A stretch of 64,000 nt of DNA from Tethya wilhelma. Taxonomy: Eukaryota > Porifera > Demospongiae > Tethyida > Tethyidae. A program made the position numbers and the translations under genes. The notes beneath the pieces are model-generated. The model was not told the DNA's origin. It did no database searches and saw only the letters and a program-made list of their open reading frames with translations. The DNA lies in NCBI GenBank assembly GCA_964030475.1, contig CAXIPT010000032.1:135397-199396 (forward strand), in the 5' to 3' direction. Shown here piece by piece: positions 54,512-64,000 of the stretch. Numbering within the stretch: position 1 is the first letter of the stretch; each line of letters opens with the position of its first letter.

Positions 54512-57500
54512 AGTAGGGAGCGAATTGAGTGAAGGGCGTCGGGGAGTACATCCTGCCAGCGAGAAATGGGTAACCCTCGAGTCGCAAGGGCCATTGTTAT
54601 CGCCTTCCAGACTGTTCCGTTGTACTTCTCCACTTGGCCATTACATGCAGGGTTGTAAGGGGTAGTGCGACTGGTAGCGATTCCCTTACTCAGAAGAAAC
54701 TTCCGGAGTTCCTCACTCATGAAAGAGGCACCCCTGTCAGAGTGGATATATGCCGGCATTCCAAAAAGGGAGAAGAGTTGGCATAGACACTGTATGACAC
54801 TATGTGCACTGACATCCTTGCAAGGGTACACAAAAGGGAAGCGACTAAATTCATCCACGATGTTTAGAAAGTAAACGTACTGATTGTTAGACTTCAGTGG
54901 GCCCTTGAAATCAATGTTTAGGCGCTCAAAGGGCTGAGTGGCTTTTATCAGATGAGCTTGGACGGGGGAGTGAAATCGGGGCTTGTGCTCGGCACACACT
55001 CGACAGGATTCATTCATCTGCCGTATGTCAGAGACAGAATATGGTAAATTACGAGTCCTCACAAAGTGGACCATGCGGGTGACCCCAGGATGACAGAGCG
55101 AATTGTGGAGCTCCTCTAAAGTTGCAGCAGATGGAACGGCAGCACAGAAGGCTCGAGATAGTGTATCAGGTGGAACATTCTCAACTCCTGGACGGTACAC
55201 TATATCAAATCGGTAGCAAGATAATTCGGTTCTCCACCTCATAATCTTGTCATTCTTTATCTTCCCCCGCTGTTTGTTGTCAAACATGTAAGCGACTGAC
55301 CGCTGATCGGTCGTTATTGTGAAATGCCTCCCAGTGAGGTAGTGCCTCCAGTGACGAATAGCTTCAATGATTGCTTGGGCCTCTTTTTCAACAGCGGCAT
55401 GACGGACTTCAGGGCCATTCAACGTACGGGAGAAGAAGGCTACTGGACGCCCCTTTTGATTAAGAGTGGCAGCAATGGCGTAGTCGGAAGCATCCGTTTC
55501 AACCTCGAAAGGTACATCCTCGTCAATGGCGCACACAACAGACTCAGCGATATCCTTCTTGAGATCTTCGAATGCTTGTTGAGCCTCAGTGGATATGGGA
55601 AAGGAGGATGTTGTGGTGAGGGGACGAATCTTGTCTGAGTAGTGACGGATCCATTGAGAGTAGTGAGAGAAAAATCCCAGAACTCGACGGAGACTCTTCA
55701 TATCGTTAGGGGCCGGGAGCTGCAAGAGCGGTTGTAAGCGTTCAGGATCAGGCCTGACTTCTCCCTCCTCAACTATGTATCCGAGGATAGCCAGCTTACG
55801 GGTCGAAAAGACACTTTTGGCATCATTGTAAGTAATAAGCCTCTTGGTGGCCACCTCCTGGAACCGCCTCAAGTTCTTATCGTGCTCCTCCTGAGTCTTT
55901 CCACAGATGGTGACGTTGTCAACGTAGGCAAAGGTGCCCTGCAAATTTTCGCTGGTGATTATTTCGGACATGATTCGCTGAAAACAAGCAACTCCATTGG
56001 TCACACCGAAAGGAATCCGCGTAAACTGGTACAGCGCATCACCAGCTTGGAATGCTGTGTAGGGCTTGTCACTTTCTTTGATGCCGACCTGGTGGTATGC
56101 ACTGCGCAGATCAATGGTACTGTACACACGGTACTGGGCAATGTCGTTGATGATGTCACCAATGCGGGGTAGGGGGTATGCGTCCAGGAGGGTAAAACGG
56201 TTAATTGTCTGCGAGTAGTCGATAACCATTCTCTTTTTGTGGTTCTCGTTACGCGTAACCACCACCTGAGCCCTCCACGGAGAATTGCTCGGTTCAATAA
56301 TCCCTTCGTCAATTAGTCGGTGGACTTCGGCATCGATAAACTTCCTGTCCTCATGGCTGAACTTGCGTGATTTTGTGGCAATAGGGTGGACGTCTTCTGT
56401 TAGGTTGGCGAAGAGATCAGGTGATTCGACTTTCAGTGTGGTAAGGCCACAGACTTCCAGAGGTGGTCGGGGGCCACCATGACGGAAACTGATACTCTGA
56501 TGCTGTTTCTGGAAGTCCAGGCCTAGAATCAGGTCGGAGCATAAACCGGGGAGGATCGATAAACGAAGATCGGGATACACCTTGTCGTCAAGTTCAAGAT
56601 GGACAATACAGTCCCCAAGTGTCCGAGCTGAAAGAGTGGACTGGGCCATGGAAATGCTTCGGCGTGTAGGGAGCCTCTCTACGTTGAGAGTATCAGCAAG
56701 GCTAGGGTGGACAAAGCTTTCAGAGCTGCATGAGTCCACCAGGGCTCTAGCTTTCACACCGTTGATGGTGACTTCCATGCTGGACTTCAGTAGGGTTGGG
56801 GGTGTTGAGGAAGAGACGGCGGCCAGCATGGGAAACACTGTTGCTGTTGTACCACTTGGATCGAGTCGATCGGCTGCTGGACTAGATTTACAAACCTTGG
56901 CAAAATGCCCCTTCTTCTGACAGCTTCTACACGTGGCGTCCTTAGCAGGACATTTGTGGCGAGGGTGTTTGCTGTACCCACAGAAGTAGCACTTAGCTCT
57001 GGTCATTGCAGCCAGAGTACCTTCAGAATTACTTTCGGAGTTCTCTTCTGGCAGCGAGAGAGGCGAAGTAGCGGCGGCGGTAGGAAACGATGATGAGTTC
57101 GACAACCCATACGCCTCGGAGCTCCTTTGGGCGGCATCTAGTGTCCGAGCTTGTGTGAACATCGTCTTGAGATCCAGTGTAGTATTTTCCAACAAACGCT
57201 GTCGAATAGAGTTGGACTGTAAACCTGTGATGAAGGCGTCACGTACTGCCTCGTCCCTGTACACACTAGCCGTGACATCCTTGAACTTGCAATCCTTGGC
57301 AAGGGTCTTGAGGGCCTGGAGGAATTCATCCATTGACTCCCCACTCTTCTGTCGTCTGGTGGCTAATAGATGACGAGCAAATACTTCATTAGTGGGCTTT
57401 ATATAGAGTGCCTTCAAGGAGGCAATGGCCTCTTCGTAGCTCTCACATTGCTCAATGTATTCGAATATCTGCGGGCTAACGTAGTTAGTCAGTACCTGTA

Positions 57501-57633
57501 GTTTGTTGAGGCCTTCTCGTGGGAGAGCGGAGACAAAGTTCTCGAAGGTGCGGATCCAGTGCAGCCAGTCCTTCTCAGCTGCGCTTGAGCTCGGGTCAGT
57601 GTCTAATCTGGCGGGCTTCAAGAACTTGTCCAT
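54512..57633 (-). CDS. gypsy-2 Gag-Pol, open to the truncation
   Basis: Start at 57633 (MDKFLKPARLDTD), about 1,040 codons without an internal stop. Order: Gag, two CCHC knuckles, protease (VDSCSSESF), RT (FAYVDNVTICG), RNase H (EVETDASDYAIAATL), integrase zinc-binding region (LHNSLCHPGVTRMVHF ... CRVCAEHK) and the integrase core with FKGPL, HSDRGASF and NGQVEKYNGT. The protease and RT active sites are non-standard in the same way as in gypsy-1, so these are lineage features and not copy-specific damage. The protein would drive reverse transcription and integration in virus-like particles. Confidence 0.95.
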
Positions 57634-57637
57634 AGTT

Positions 57638-57656
57638 ATATTATAGTTGCTAAAAT
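57638..57656 (-). promoter_or_regulatory. gypsy-2 primer-binding site, self-complementary to LTR
   Basis: Plus-strand 57638-57655 reads ATATTATAGTTGCTAAAA. Its perfect 18-base complement lies in the LTR at 57708-57725. Gypsy-1 has one mismatch in the same pair. Confidence 0.8.
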
Positions 57657-57824
57657 TGTTATAGAAATGTTCATATGTTAGAAAGAGATACGCCTCGGAA
57701 ACGAGGCTTTTAGCAACTATAATATGAGCACATGTGACCGATAACAGGTAAAGGGTGGTACAATATAAATGATGCATAGTATGAATCAAATAATAACAGT
57801 AATTGTTCATATAGTTCCACATCA
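57657..57824 (-). repeat. gypsy-2 5' LTR
   Basis: 168 bp, one visible difference from the gypsy-1 5' LTR (CATACTATG for CATGCTATG). TG...CA ends on the element strand. Confidence 0.95.
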
Positions 57825-57984
57825 GTTATTTTACAAGACACAAATATAATGGATATAAATCATGTTCAACCTGGGGGTTCAGAGTTTAGCTGGGCCCAGG
57901 CTGTTGCCTCTGCTCAGGATATAGACTAAATTCCACTGATATTGTAAACAATTATTCAAAACAATAAAACAAACAAGTACCAAT

Positions 57985-58235
57985 AAACATTAGAAATGTA
58001 ATGCAAACATAGGAATGGTCAAATCGTAAAAAAGATGAGCAAACAAGATAGGAATGGTTGTCAGATTGAGCGAGTTCATTCCTGTGTCTACAATGTCATT
58101 AAGCTCAGTAGGGATATGAACATAGGTGACACAGAGAAATGAACTCACTCAATCTGACAACCATTCCTCTCACTTTTTTACGATTTGACCATTCCTATGT
58201 TTGCATTACATTTCTAATTCTTTTTGTACTTGTAT
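57985..58235. repeat. FB1-like hairpin, variant subfamily
   Basis: Arms read AAATGTAATGCAAACATAGG then AATGGTCAAATCGTAAAAAA, and the complement on the other side (to about 58225), around a loop with GACACAGAG. The outer parts match FB1 hairpins. The inner arm (GGTTGTCAGATTGAG) is new. The palindrome end is absent. Confidence 0.75.
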
Positions 58236-58259
58236 ACTCAGCTATACTACGTCATGGGG

Positions 58260-58545
58260 CTCGCTCAGGCTAACCCCTCATGTTTGCACCCCAAAATTTT
58301 AACTATAAGTACTTATGGGTGTGATCTTGAAGCTTAGCGCTCAGAGAGGCTAAATAGCCTCAGATATCAGAAACTACAAAGGTTTATTGAGTAATTGTGT
58401 AGACATTTTACCTTGGTATGCCGCTTTTGAACACTGTACTTGCCGTTTGTGAGATATAGTTGTGAACAAACACACACATACACACCCACGCACACACAGA
58501 CAAAACGACTACTGTAACCCTTGGTGCGCATGTGCACCAAGGGTT
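58260..58545 (-). mobile_element. 5' terminal part of a related Helentron
   Basis: Similar in order to the Helentron-1 leader: GGTGTGATCTTGAAGC, GCTCAGAGAGG, CCTCAGATATCAGAAACTAC and AAAACGACTACTGTAACCCT. It ends in a hairpin AACCCTTGGTGC-GCAT-GTGCACCAAGGGTT. A diverged family member; the rest of the element is not present. Confidence 0.6.
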
Positions 58546-58932
58546 AATGACCAACAGTGTAGCACATGCGCCTGAAACTGCTTCTGTAGACACACAGGAG
58601 TTGAATATGCAGAACTTTATTACAATGATTACATGCTTGTGATACTTCCAACTTTCGCTATATATTGTAGTATAATAATCAGTAATACAAATTAGTCACC
58701 AATGCGAATGCAGTCAGCAATTACACAAATTATGGCACACACACACACACACAGACTAAGGATAAATGGGGGCTGACATGCAAAATTTTTTTGCATCAAA
58801 ATGTACTTTAAGTGGTGTATGTTAGTGGGAAAATATTCAAAAAATCATAAAAAATTTTAAAATCTTGCATGATCTGAGGTGACTAGGAAAGGCAAATTTC
58901 TGTATTTCCTGTTTGGGTGGAGCTATTATGTG
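58546..58932. other. No supported gene
   Basis: Contains an (AC)n run at about 58737-58754; otherwise featureless. Confidence 0.4.
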
Positions 58933-59141
58933 ATGTCACGGGAGGAATGTTCTCTACGCTTGAGCCTTGGTTATTCATCCTGTCCCTTTGAAAGCCACAA
59001 CAGCACTTCAAATAGTGATGGAAGCTCACACAGTATTGAGCCATACTTGTATGAGGCATCTGCTGGAAGTGACAGCAGTGGAGACTCAGGAGATTCTTCT
59101 GACGAAGATGCAAGACGGGATAGGCTAGGCAACACAGATTG
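58933..59141 (+). pseudogene. P2X7 C-terminal-domain protein, exon 1
   Basis: Starts MSREECSLRLSLGYSSCPFE and contains HSIEPYLYEASAGSDSSGDS, then an acidic tract and RDRLGNTDW. The last codon is split by a GTGAGT donor after 59141. 'IxPYxFEP ... NTDW-C.CG.C' is the start of the zinc-binding cytoplasmic 'ballast' domain known from P2X7 receptors and from many non-receptor proteins of invertebrates. Exon 2 at 61200 continues in the right phase. Function here unknown; no membrane segment is visible. Confidence 0.75.
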
Positions 59142-59594
59142 GTGAGTCTTTCTGCTATAATTTTCATATATTTAGTTATAAATATTTATGTGGACTCTCA
59201 GTGCCATTAAGGCCTGGTTAAGGTAACTACTAATTAAGGGAAAAAATTATGCAAAATTGAAATAGCTTTTTAATGGAGTATGTTATCACCATGGAAACAT
59301 AGGTGAATAATCTTGTATCTATCTTGAACATTTTGGAAAAAATTTGTGTCATGTAACCTCATTAATATTCATAAAATTGATAAATTAATTAAACGGTCAA
59401 GAAGAACTGTTGCCATGGCAACCAAATTTTGTCCAATTAATCGGCTAATTAATCATACCTCAAATCTCTATGGGGATAGCAAGATACGTATCTAGGTCCG
59501 AGATACTATACATTTTCCATATAATGCACACCTGCCGATTTCTCCTTCTCGGTCGTATATCAATCAACAAAATTTTTTCCCTATGGGGATTAAG
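59142..59594. other. Intron 1 of the P2X7-C gene, left part
   Basis: AT-rich, no gene. The Penelope-like element that follows also lies in this intron (59142-61199). Confidence 0.6.
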
Positions 59595-59762
59595 AAGGTT
59601 CATGATGATAAAAAATGATGACTGGTGGGCGGTGACTATGACAGGAAATGATGTAATGGTTAAAATGAAATAAAAATAAAATAGAATAGAATAAAATAAA
59701 AATAAAAATAAAAATAAAATCACAATGATCAGTGATGCAATGGTTGGCATTTAGATCCCAGG

Positions 59763-60830
59763 TTGGCATTTACATCCCTCAACCCGAACAAACTGGTCCA
59801 GCTGTTGAAGTTCTGCCTCACAGCCATGTATCTCACCTTCAGAGGTCAGACCTACAGACTGGTTTTCGGCACAGCCATGGGTTCCCCTGTGTCTGTAGTT
59901 GTTGCTGACCTGGTGATGGAAGATGTAGAAAAGCGTGCCCTTGAGTCATTCGACATTCCCCATCCCTTCTGGAAGAGATTTGTGGACGACACTTGCACAG
60001 CTGTACTAAGGAGCAGAACAGGAGACCTGCTAAACCATCTGAACAGTGTGGAGCCGAGCGTCCAGTTCACGTACGAGAGAGAACAGAATGGTAGCCTCCC
60101 CTTCCTGGACGTTCTGATGACTCGCCATCACAATGGATCCATTCAGACCTCCGTTTACCGAAAACCCACACACACTGATCGCTGTTTGGATTTTGAATCA
60201 CACCACCCTCGTTCCCACAAGAAATCGGTTGTCAACACCTTAGTTAACAGAGCCTACACTCACTCCTCCTCAAGCTCCGACAGATGCAAAGAGATCAAGC
60301 GCATCAGGGACACTCTCTGACACAAAGGATACCCGAACTGGTTGACCACCACCAGTAACATTGGGAGATCATCACGTGAAGAAGAGGGACCTCAATGGAA
60401 GTCCACAGCTGTCCTCCCATATGTGAGAGGTGTGTCGGAATCGATTAGAAGAATCCTGTCCCCACTGGGCATCTGTGTATGCTTTAAACCTTGCCAGACA
60501 CTAAGACAGATACTGTCCCATCCTAAAGACTCAGTACCAGACCTGAACAAACGTGATGTGGTCTACAAGATTCCGTGTGCTACCTGCAGTTGCTCGTACA
60601 TTGGCTAGACCGGGAGAAAACTCTCACAGAGATTTGATGAGCACAAACGTGCATGGATGAATGACCACCCTGTGGACTGGTCCAAGGTTCAAGTCCTGGC
60701 AAATCCAAGAGACTAGACAAGTAGGATCATGCAAGAAGCTGTATTCATCAGGAAAGACAAGCAACACACTCAACCGAGACTGTGGAGCACTCCCGGTGGA
60801 ATTCAACAGTCTCTTTGTCTAAATACCAAC
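59763..60830 (+). pseudogene. Penelope RT with GIY-YIG endonuclease, broken
   Basis: RT motifs LVFGTAMGSPVSVVVADLVM and FWKRFVDDTCTAV (FVDD catalytic site), NGSLPFLDVLMTRHHNGS, YRKPTHTDRCLDFESHHP. The C-terminal GIY-YIG endonuclease is readable as DVVYKIPCATCSCSYIG, then an in-frame TAG at 60606-60608, then TGRKLSQRFDEHKRAW. Further stops occur after RDTL (60318) and near 60713. The 5' part of the RT is missing. The CATC...C segment in front of YIG is the zinc-binding insertion of animal Penelope endonucleases. Confidence 0.9.
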
Positions 60831-60984
60831 CATCGCATCATCACTACATTGTGATTTTATTTTTATTTTTATTTTATTCTATTTTATTTTTATTTCATTT
60901 CAACCATTACATCATTTCCTGTCATAGTCACCGCCCACCAGTCATCATTTTTACATTTTATAGCTGTTCCTGTCTTATCTTTGT

Positions 60985-61035
60985 CATTTTGCACTGAAGA
61001 AGGTACTTGTATGAGTGCCGAAACGTTTGCTTTGT
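60985..61035 (+). ncRNA. Hammerhead ribozyme-like motif of the Penelope element
   Basis: CTGAAGA (60994-61000), a stem II GGTAC/GTGCC with an 8-base loop, and GAAAC (61020-61024), followed by GTTTGC. GCA before the first core pairs with TGC after the second, forming a short stem I. Minimal type I hammerheads of this form are known in Penelope elements. Stem III is minimal, so activity may need a dimer. Confidence 0.7.
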
Positions 61036-61199
61036 ATAAAAGTTTACTGGCTATTGTAATTAGATTTAAAACCAAAGACTATGATATCAAAATATTTTGT
61101 ATATACCTTTTCACATGCTGTAAAATAATGATTGTTTTAGGCAATTTTTTAATGAAATTTCTACTGACCCGAGCCTTAAGTGCGCCGACAAAATATTAG

Positions 61200-61620
61200 G
61201 TGCCAGTGTGGTCACTGTGTTACAATGTCTACTCCAGTTGAGTGTGTATGCTGCAAAGAAATCTCAGTTGTACATGACAAGATGGAGGCTGAATCAGACA
61301 CAGTCAATTGTATAACTGAACATGATCGAGGGGTTTGATGCTGATGTTTGGGTTTACAAACTAGCTTCTTCACCTACCGATATCACTATGGGACCCGAGA
61401 TTTACGAGAAACACCACTATAAATTGTATATTAATTTACTAACTCCTTTACATTATTTTTTCAGGCAATACAGGTTTACTGCTTACCGACAGCTAACCTA
61501 TTGGTGCTGGGGGTGGTTAGGAAGGACAGTACGAGTTACATTACCAAGTTGTGCTGTCTGAAAAATACGGACTAAATTTCCATCTACTAATGAGCAATAC
61601 ACTGTACCCACCATTAATAT
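61200..61620 (+). pseudogene. P2X7 C-terminal-domain protein, exons 2 and 3
   Basis: The acceptor ATTAG at 61199 opens exon 2, which completes the split tryptophan and reads CQCGHCVTMSTPVECVCCKE, then VNCITEH. Two compensating phase changes (near 61321 and 61353) flank GFDADVWV, after which LQTSFFTYRYHYG returns. Exon 3 starts after TTTTTTCAG at 61464 with QYRFTAYRQLTYWCWGWLGR and VRVTLPSCAV, then an in-frame TGA followed by KIRTKFPST. Cysteine and histidine ligands of the zinc site are preserved. The shifts and the stop make it a pseudogene, unless they are sequence errors. Confidence 0.75.
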
Positions 61621-61734
61621 AGCTAAACATTGACACCATCCAAACTTTTAATCATGCACATGTCTCACAAATTGATTTACTTGAACAATGGCCTAAAGTT
61701 AATTGATACTGATAATTGCAGAATCTGATATTAC
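61621..61734. other. Short gap between convergent pseudogenes
   Basis: No feature seen. Confidence 0.4.
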
Positions 61735-63091
61735 ATATCTCTCATACTGGATGCTGAAAGGAGCTGGGGTAACATCAGAAAGTGGTTCGATAATTCCCTC
61801 CTTACATCGTCTGATGGTTTCTTTCAAAAGCGAATCAACATATTCTGCGTATTGAAATAGATTATTGTAATAATTATAATTTTAATTATTTTCATGTGAT
61901 ACATTCGAAATGAACACTTACTGTAAGTGGGATTCACGGTAAATTTCGATACGATGTGTCCACCTTTTTTGTATTTGGGTAGAGAATGTCATAGCGTTCT
62001 CCTTTCAGAGTGACTGCTTGTGTTATACTGGAGTTTTCAAGAGCTGCAAGCGATAACCTAGATGGGGGGAGGGGGGCTATATTATAGTGAGCCAAACAAA
62101 ATTTACACTCCTTACATACTCACCTGCAATTCATTCCATTGTACGAAAGTGGTATATACTTTGGAGCGAAGTGTATGATGACAAGCTTCAAGTGATGATG
62201 CCTGATACACTGGTGACAATTTGCATATATCCTTGCACAGTTGGGATTAGTCAGAAGAGGAGAGAGCTTTTCACTTGCTTTTGAATCTATATATATATGT
62301 AGAATAAATTATTTTACATTTTGTCACAATTTCAAGCAACTTACGTCATTTTAGTCCCCTCTCAATCTGCTATGAACACACTTTGGAAATGACTTGTTCT
62401 TGTGAGTGTACTTGTTGTGGATATGATTCTCACCATTTAGCCATCATAGTATCTTGATTCTCGTCCAGAGTGGAAGAAACACACCAATAGAGATGGTTAA
62501 TGATACTCCTTTGCCAATTCCCAATTACTTCAGTCCTTCTGTTTTGCAGCAGCTTGTATTTTCTTCTTGAAACCTGTAAACAGTGTTACAGTACAGATGT
62601 TACAAGTATTGAATTTCCATTTGAAGTTGTGATGCCAAAATTAGAAACTTGGTTTACACTAACCTTTAGCAACATGCCAGACATCATAGTATTGAGTAAT
62701 TGATGGATGACTCTCACATAACAACTTGTTTATTTACTTATGTCGATATGTCACCAACACTTCTACAGTCAATCGCTACTGTTTGATGTAGTTGAGTACC
62801 CTTTCAATACCTTCCTTTTCCATGTGATAACTTCCTTCAACTTCATTGCTCTGTGGTCAAAGAAATTACATTAGCTAATAGACACATTCCATCTTATTCA
62901 GATAACATAACAGAAGGACACACTTGGACCAGCCTGAAGCCAAGCACTTTGTTGCAAGACATCTCAATAACAGAATAGGAACCAAATTTAGCACTATGTC
63001 CAAGATTATCAGCTCTGCCATCTCCAGTAAGTGCTAGCTTCTTTTTCTGTTCTTTCAAACGAGAGAATAAAGTAAATTGCCGATCTTTCCA
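61735..63091 (-). pseudogene. Multi-exon DDE transposase-like protein, decayed
   Basis: Exon-like pieces on the minus strand, in order: LKEQKKKLALTGDGRADNLG with HSAKFGSYSVIEMSCNKVL (62894-63091); GSYHMEKEGIERVLNYIK and VTYRHKQINKL-like sequence, then ITQYYDVWHVAKG with a GTTAGT donor (about 62690-62860); FKKKIQAAAKQKD (about 62550); LVIIHFAPKYIPLSYNGMNC (about 62110-62190); AVTLKGERYDILYPNTKK (about 61960-62030); YVDSLLKETIRRCKEGIIEP (61735-61860). This motif series belongs to a transposase-like family common in aquatic invertebrates. I would place it tentatively near Kolobok. The usual TDRH aspartate is tyrosine here (VTYRH). Confidence 0.55.
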
Positions 63092-63102
63092 GATGGCTGA
63101 TA

Positions 63103-63930
63103 TTCCCAGTATGGTAGTACTGGGTACACAGGAATGGCACAGATGGCCCATTAGCTCAATACAAATATTTGGCTTTATAATCTAGTATTTAGCTCTTTCT
63201 CTTTCTAATGAGCCCAAAAACATGGCCTAAAACCATCGCTAAAGTAACAAACACAAACATGCCAAACCTTCAATTTTCTCCATCTTTTTCTTCTTCTTTT
63301 TCTATCTTGGCTCAACTTTTTTCAGAAACTATTCACTTTCAGAAGCTGATTCTTGAACGAACGAACTTAGTTTCTTCCGGGACAGTCGCTTTTGCCATCT
63401 GTTTTTAGCACCTCTCATTGAGTAGCTAGATACAAGGCGAAAAGCACCTCCTCCATATGGCCGCCATTAAATTCTACTTAATTCATTAGCTTCTAGAAAA
63501 TTTAAATTGATGACCCTTTTCACACACGAAGTAGCCAGGAACTATTTTGTGATACCTGGTTGCTCTTCTTATGAGATGAATCAGGACTTTGATTATCATA
63601 ACATAATAATATTATTGAAAGGGAAGTAAATCTTACGGTTACAGCTCCTGGAGGCGCTTTTTGCTTTATATCTAGCTAGAGGCGCTAAGAACTGATGGCA
63701 AAAGCGACTGTACTAGAAGAAACCAAGTTTGTTCGTTCAAGAATCAGCTTCTTAAAGTGAATAGTCTCTGAGAAAAGTTTAGCCAAGATAAAAGATGTTT
63801 TTAGGCCATGTTTTTGAAAGAGAAAGAGCTAAATAGTAGCTTTAGAAGCCTTTTAGTGCTAAGCACTGTAGAGTTAATTGTGTGAATATTTGTATTGCAC
63901 TAATGGGCCATCCGTGCCATACCGTACTGG
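63103..63930. mobile_element. Inverted pair of FB1 palindrome ends
   Basis: A left half starts ATTCCCAGTATGGTAGTACT at 63103 and runs through FB1 blocks to about 63530. A right half in opposite orientation runs from about 63650 to the palindrome remnant CCATACCGTACTGGGAAT at 63928. The hairpin end is missing in both halves, giving a large foldback with arms of roughly 300-400 bases. Confidence 0.8.
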
Positions 63931-63944
63931 GAATTTGTAGAATT

Positions 63945-64000
63945 ATGGAAAAATCAGAACAAGTAAAAAAAAACATTGGAAATGTAATGAGACACAGGAA
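63945..64000 (+). repeat. FB1 hairpin end, cut by the window edge
   Basis: AGAATTATGGAAAAATCAGA, then ACATTGGAAATGTAATGAGA and CACAGGAA. This is the start of the FB1 terminal hairpin. Confidence 0.8.

Larger units (their letters stand above)
54512..57824 (-). mobile_element. Ty3/gypsy retrotransposon gypsy-2, 3' end missing
   Basis: Same family as gypsy-1, opposite orientation. The 5' LTR lies at 57657-57824 and one open gag-pol frame runs to the N at 54511. It retains the stretches deleted in gypsy-1. The 3' LTR and target duplication cannot be tested. Confidence 0.95.
59595..61060 (+). mobile_element. Penelope-like element, 5'-truncated, with inverted terminal repeats
   Basis: An RT and GIY-YIG coding remnant lies between two inverted repeats of about 140 bp: 59611-59758 (AATGATGACTGGTGGGCGGT ... 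AATGGTTGGCATTT) and the complement at about 60818-60952. Penelope elements often carry such pLTRs in direct or inverted arrangement. A hammerhead-like motif follows at 60985-61035. It is inserted in intron 1 of the P2X7-C pseudogene. Confidence 0.85.

Noticed and set aside
55882..57373. Plus-strand open frames opposite the gypsy-2 Gag-Pol
   Set aside because: Their sequences mirror the coding strand and recur opposite gypsy-1; they are antisense shadows.

Overview
The window looks like AT-rich, repeat-saturated nuclear DNA of an early-branching animal, most likely a demosponge, possibly a cnidarian. The reasons are the mix of mobile elements (Helentron with OTU and endonuclease domains, canonical Helitron with RPA, Penelope-like element, MULE with SWIM finger, hAT, piggyBac, tyrosine-recombinase element, Ty3/gypsy) and short GT-AG introns. 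I see no intact housekeeping gene, rRNA, functional tRNA gene or CRISPR array. Almost every coding stretch is a transposon gene or a broken gene fragment. The organism call is inference; no species marker is visible.

Layout. 0-10 kb: repeat fragments, a tRNA-derived SINE, and a 3.3-kb piggyBac element (TTAA target, 16-bp perfect ends) inserted in a foldback MITE that I call FB1. 10.9-22.4 kb: a broken MULE transposase gene (minus strand) containing a Russian-doll stack: a hAT element (13849-21135), which holds two FB1 copies, one of which holds a second hAT (16957-18770), which holds a further FB1 copy. The same MULE also holds another FB1 that carries a retroposon. 22.4-27.9 kb: a canonical Helitron whose Rep gene contains a 522-bp in-place inversion, with a convergent two-exon RPA gene. 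28-33 kb: tandem arrays with G-tracts, piggyBac-derived MITEs and FB1 hairpins. 33.2-34.4 kb: a tyrosine recombinase pseudogene and a Penelope fragment.

34.4-48.1 kb: a large decayed Helentron on the minus strand (N-terminal zinc region, OTU protease, HUH Rep, PIF1-like helicase, EEP endonuclease, then RPA). A Ty3/gypsy element (43071-46860) is inserted in its reading frame with a CAATG target duplication. 48.5-51.5 kb: a second Helentron 3' portion with its own RPA copy and a precisely inserted 889-bp non-autonomous relative. 51.6-54.4 kb: a CXXC zinc finger / OTU gene split by a 2.0-kb TTAA-flanked element. 54.5-57.8 kb: a second gypsy copy, reverse orientation, cut at an N.

58-64 kb: a three-exon P2X7-C-terminal-domain pseudogene with a Penelope-like element (inverted terminal repeats, hammerhead-like motif) in its first intron, a multi-exon transposase-like pseudogene on the other strand, and an inverted FB1 pair.

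The strongest signals are the apparent self-priming design of the gypsy element (an 18-nt LTR sequence complementary to the bases directly after the 5' LTR), the multi-level nesting with matching target duplications, the Helentron with a filled/empty insertion pair, the inverted Rep segment, and the FB1 family with a different hairpin at each end. Single N bases at 1917, 48078 and 54511 each sit at a feature break and probably mark assembly joins.
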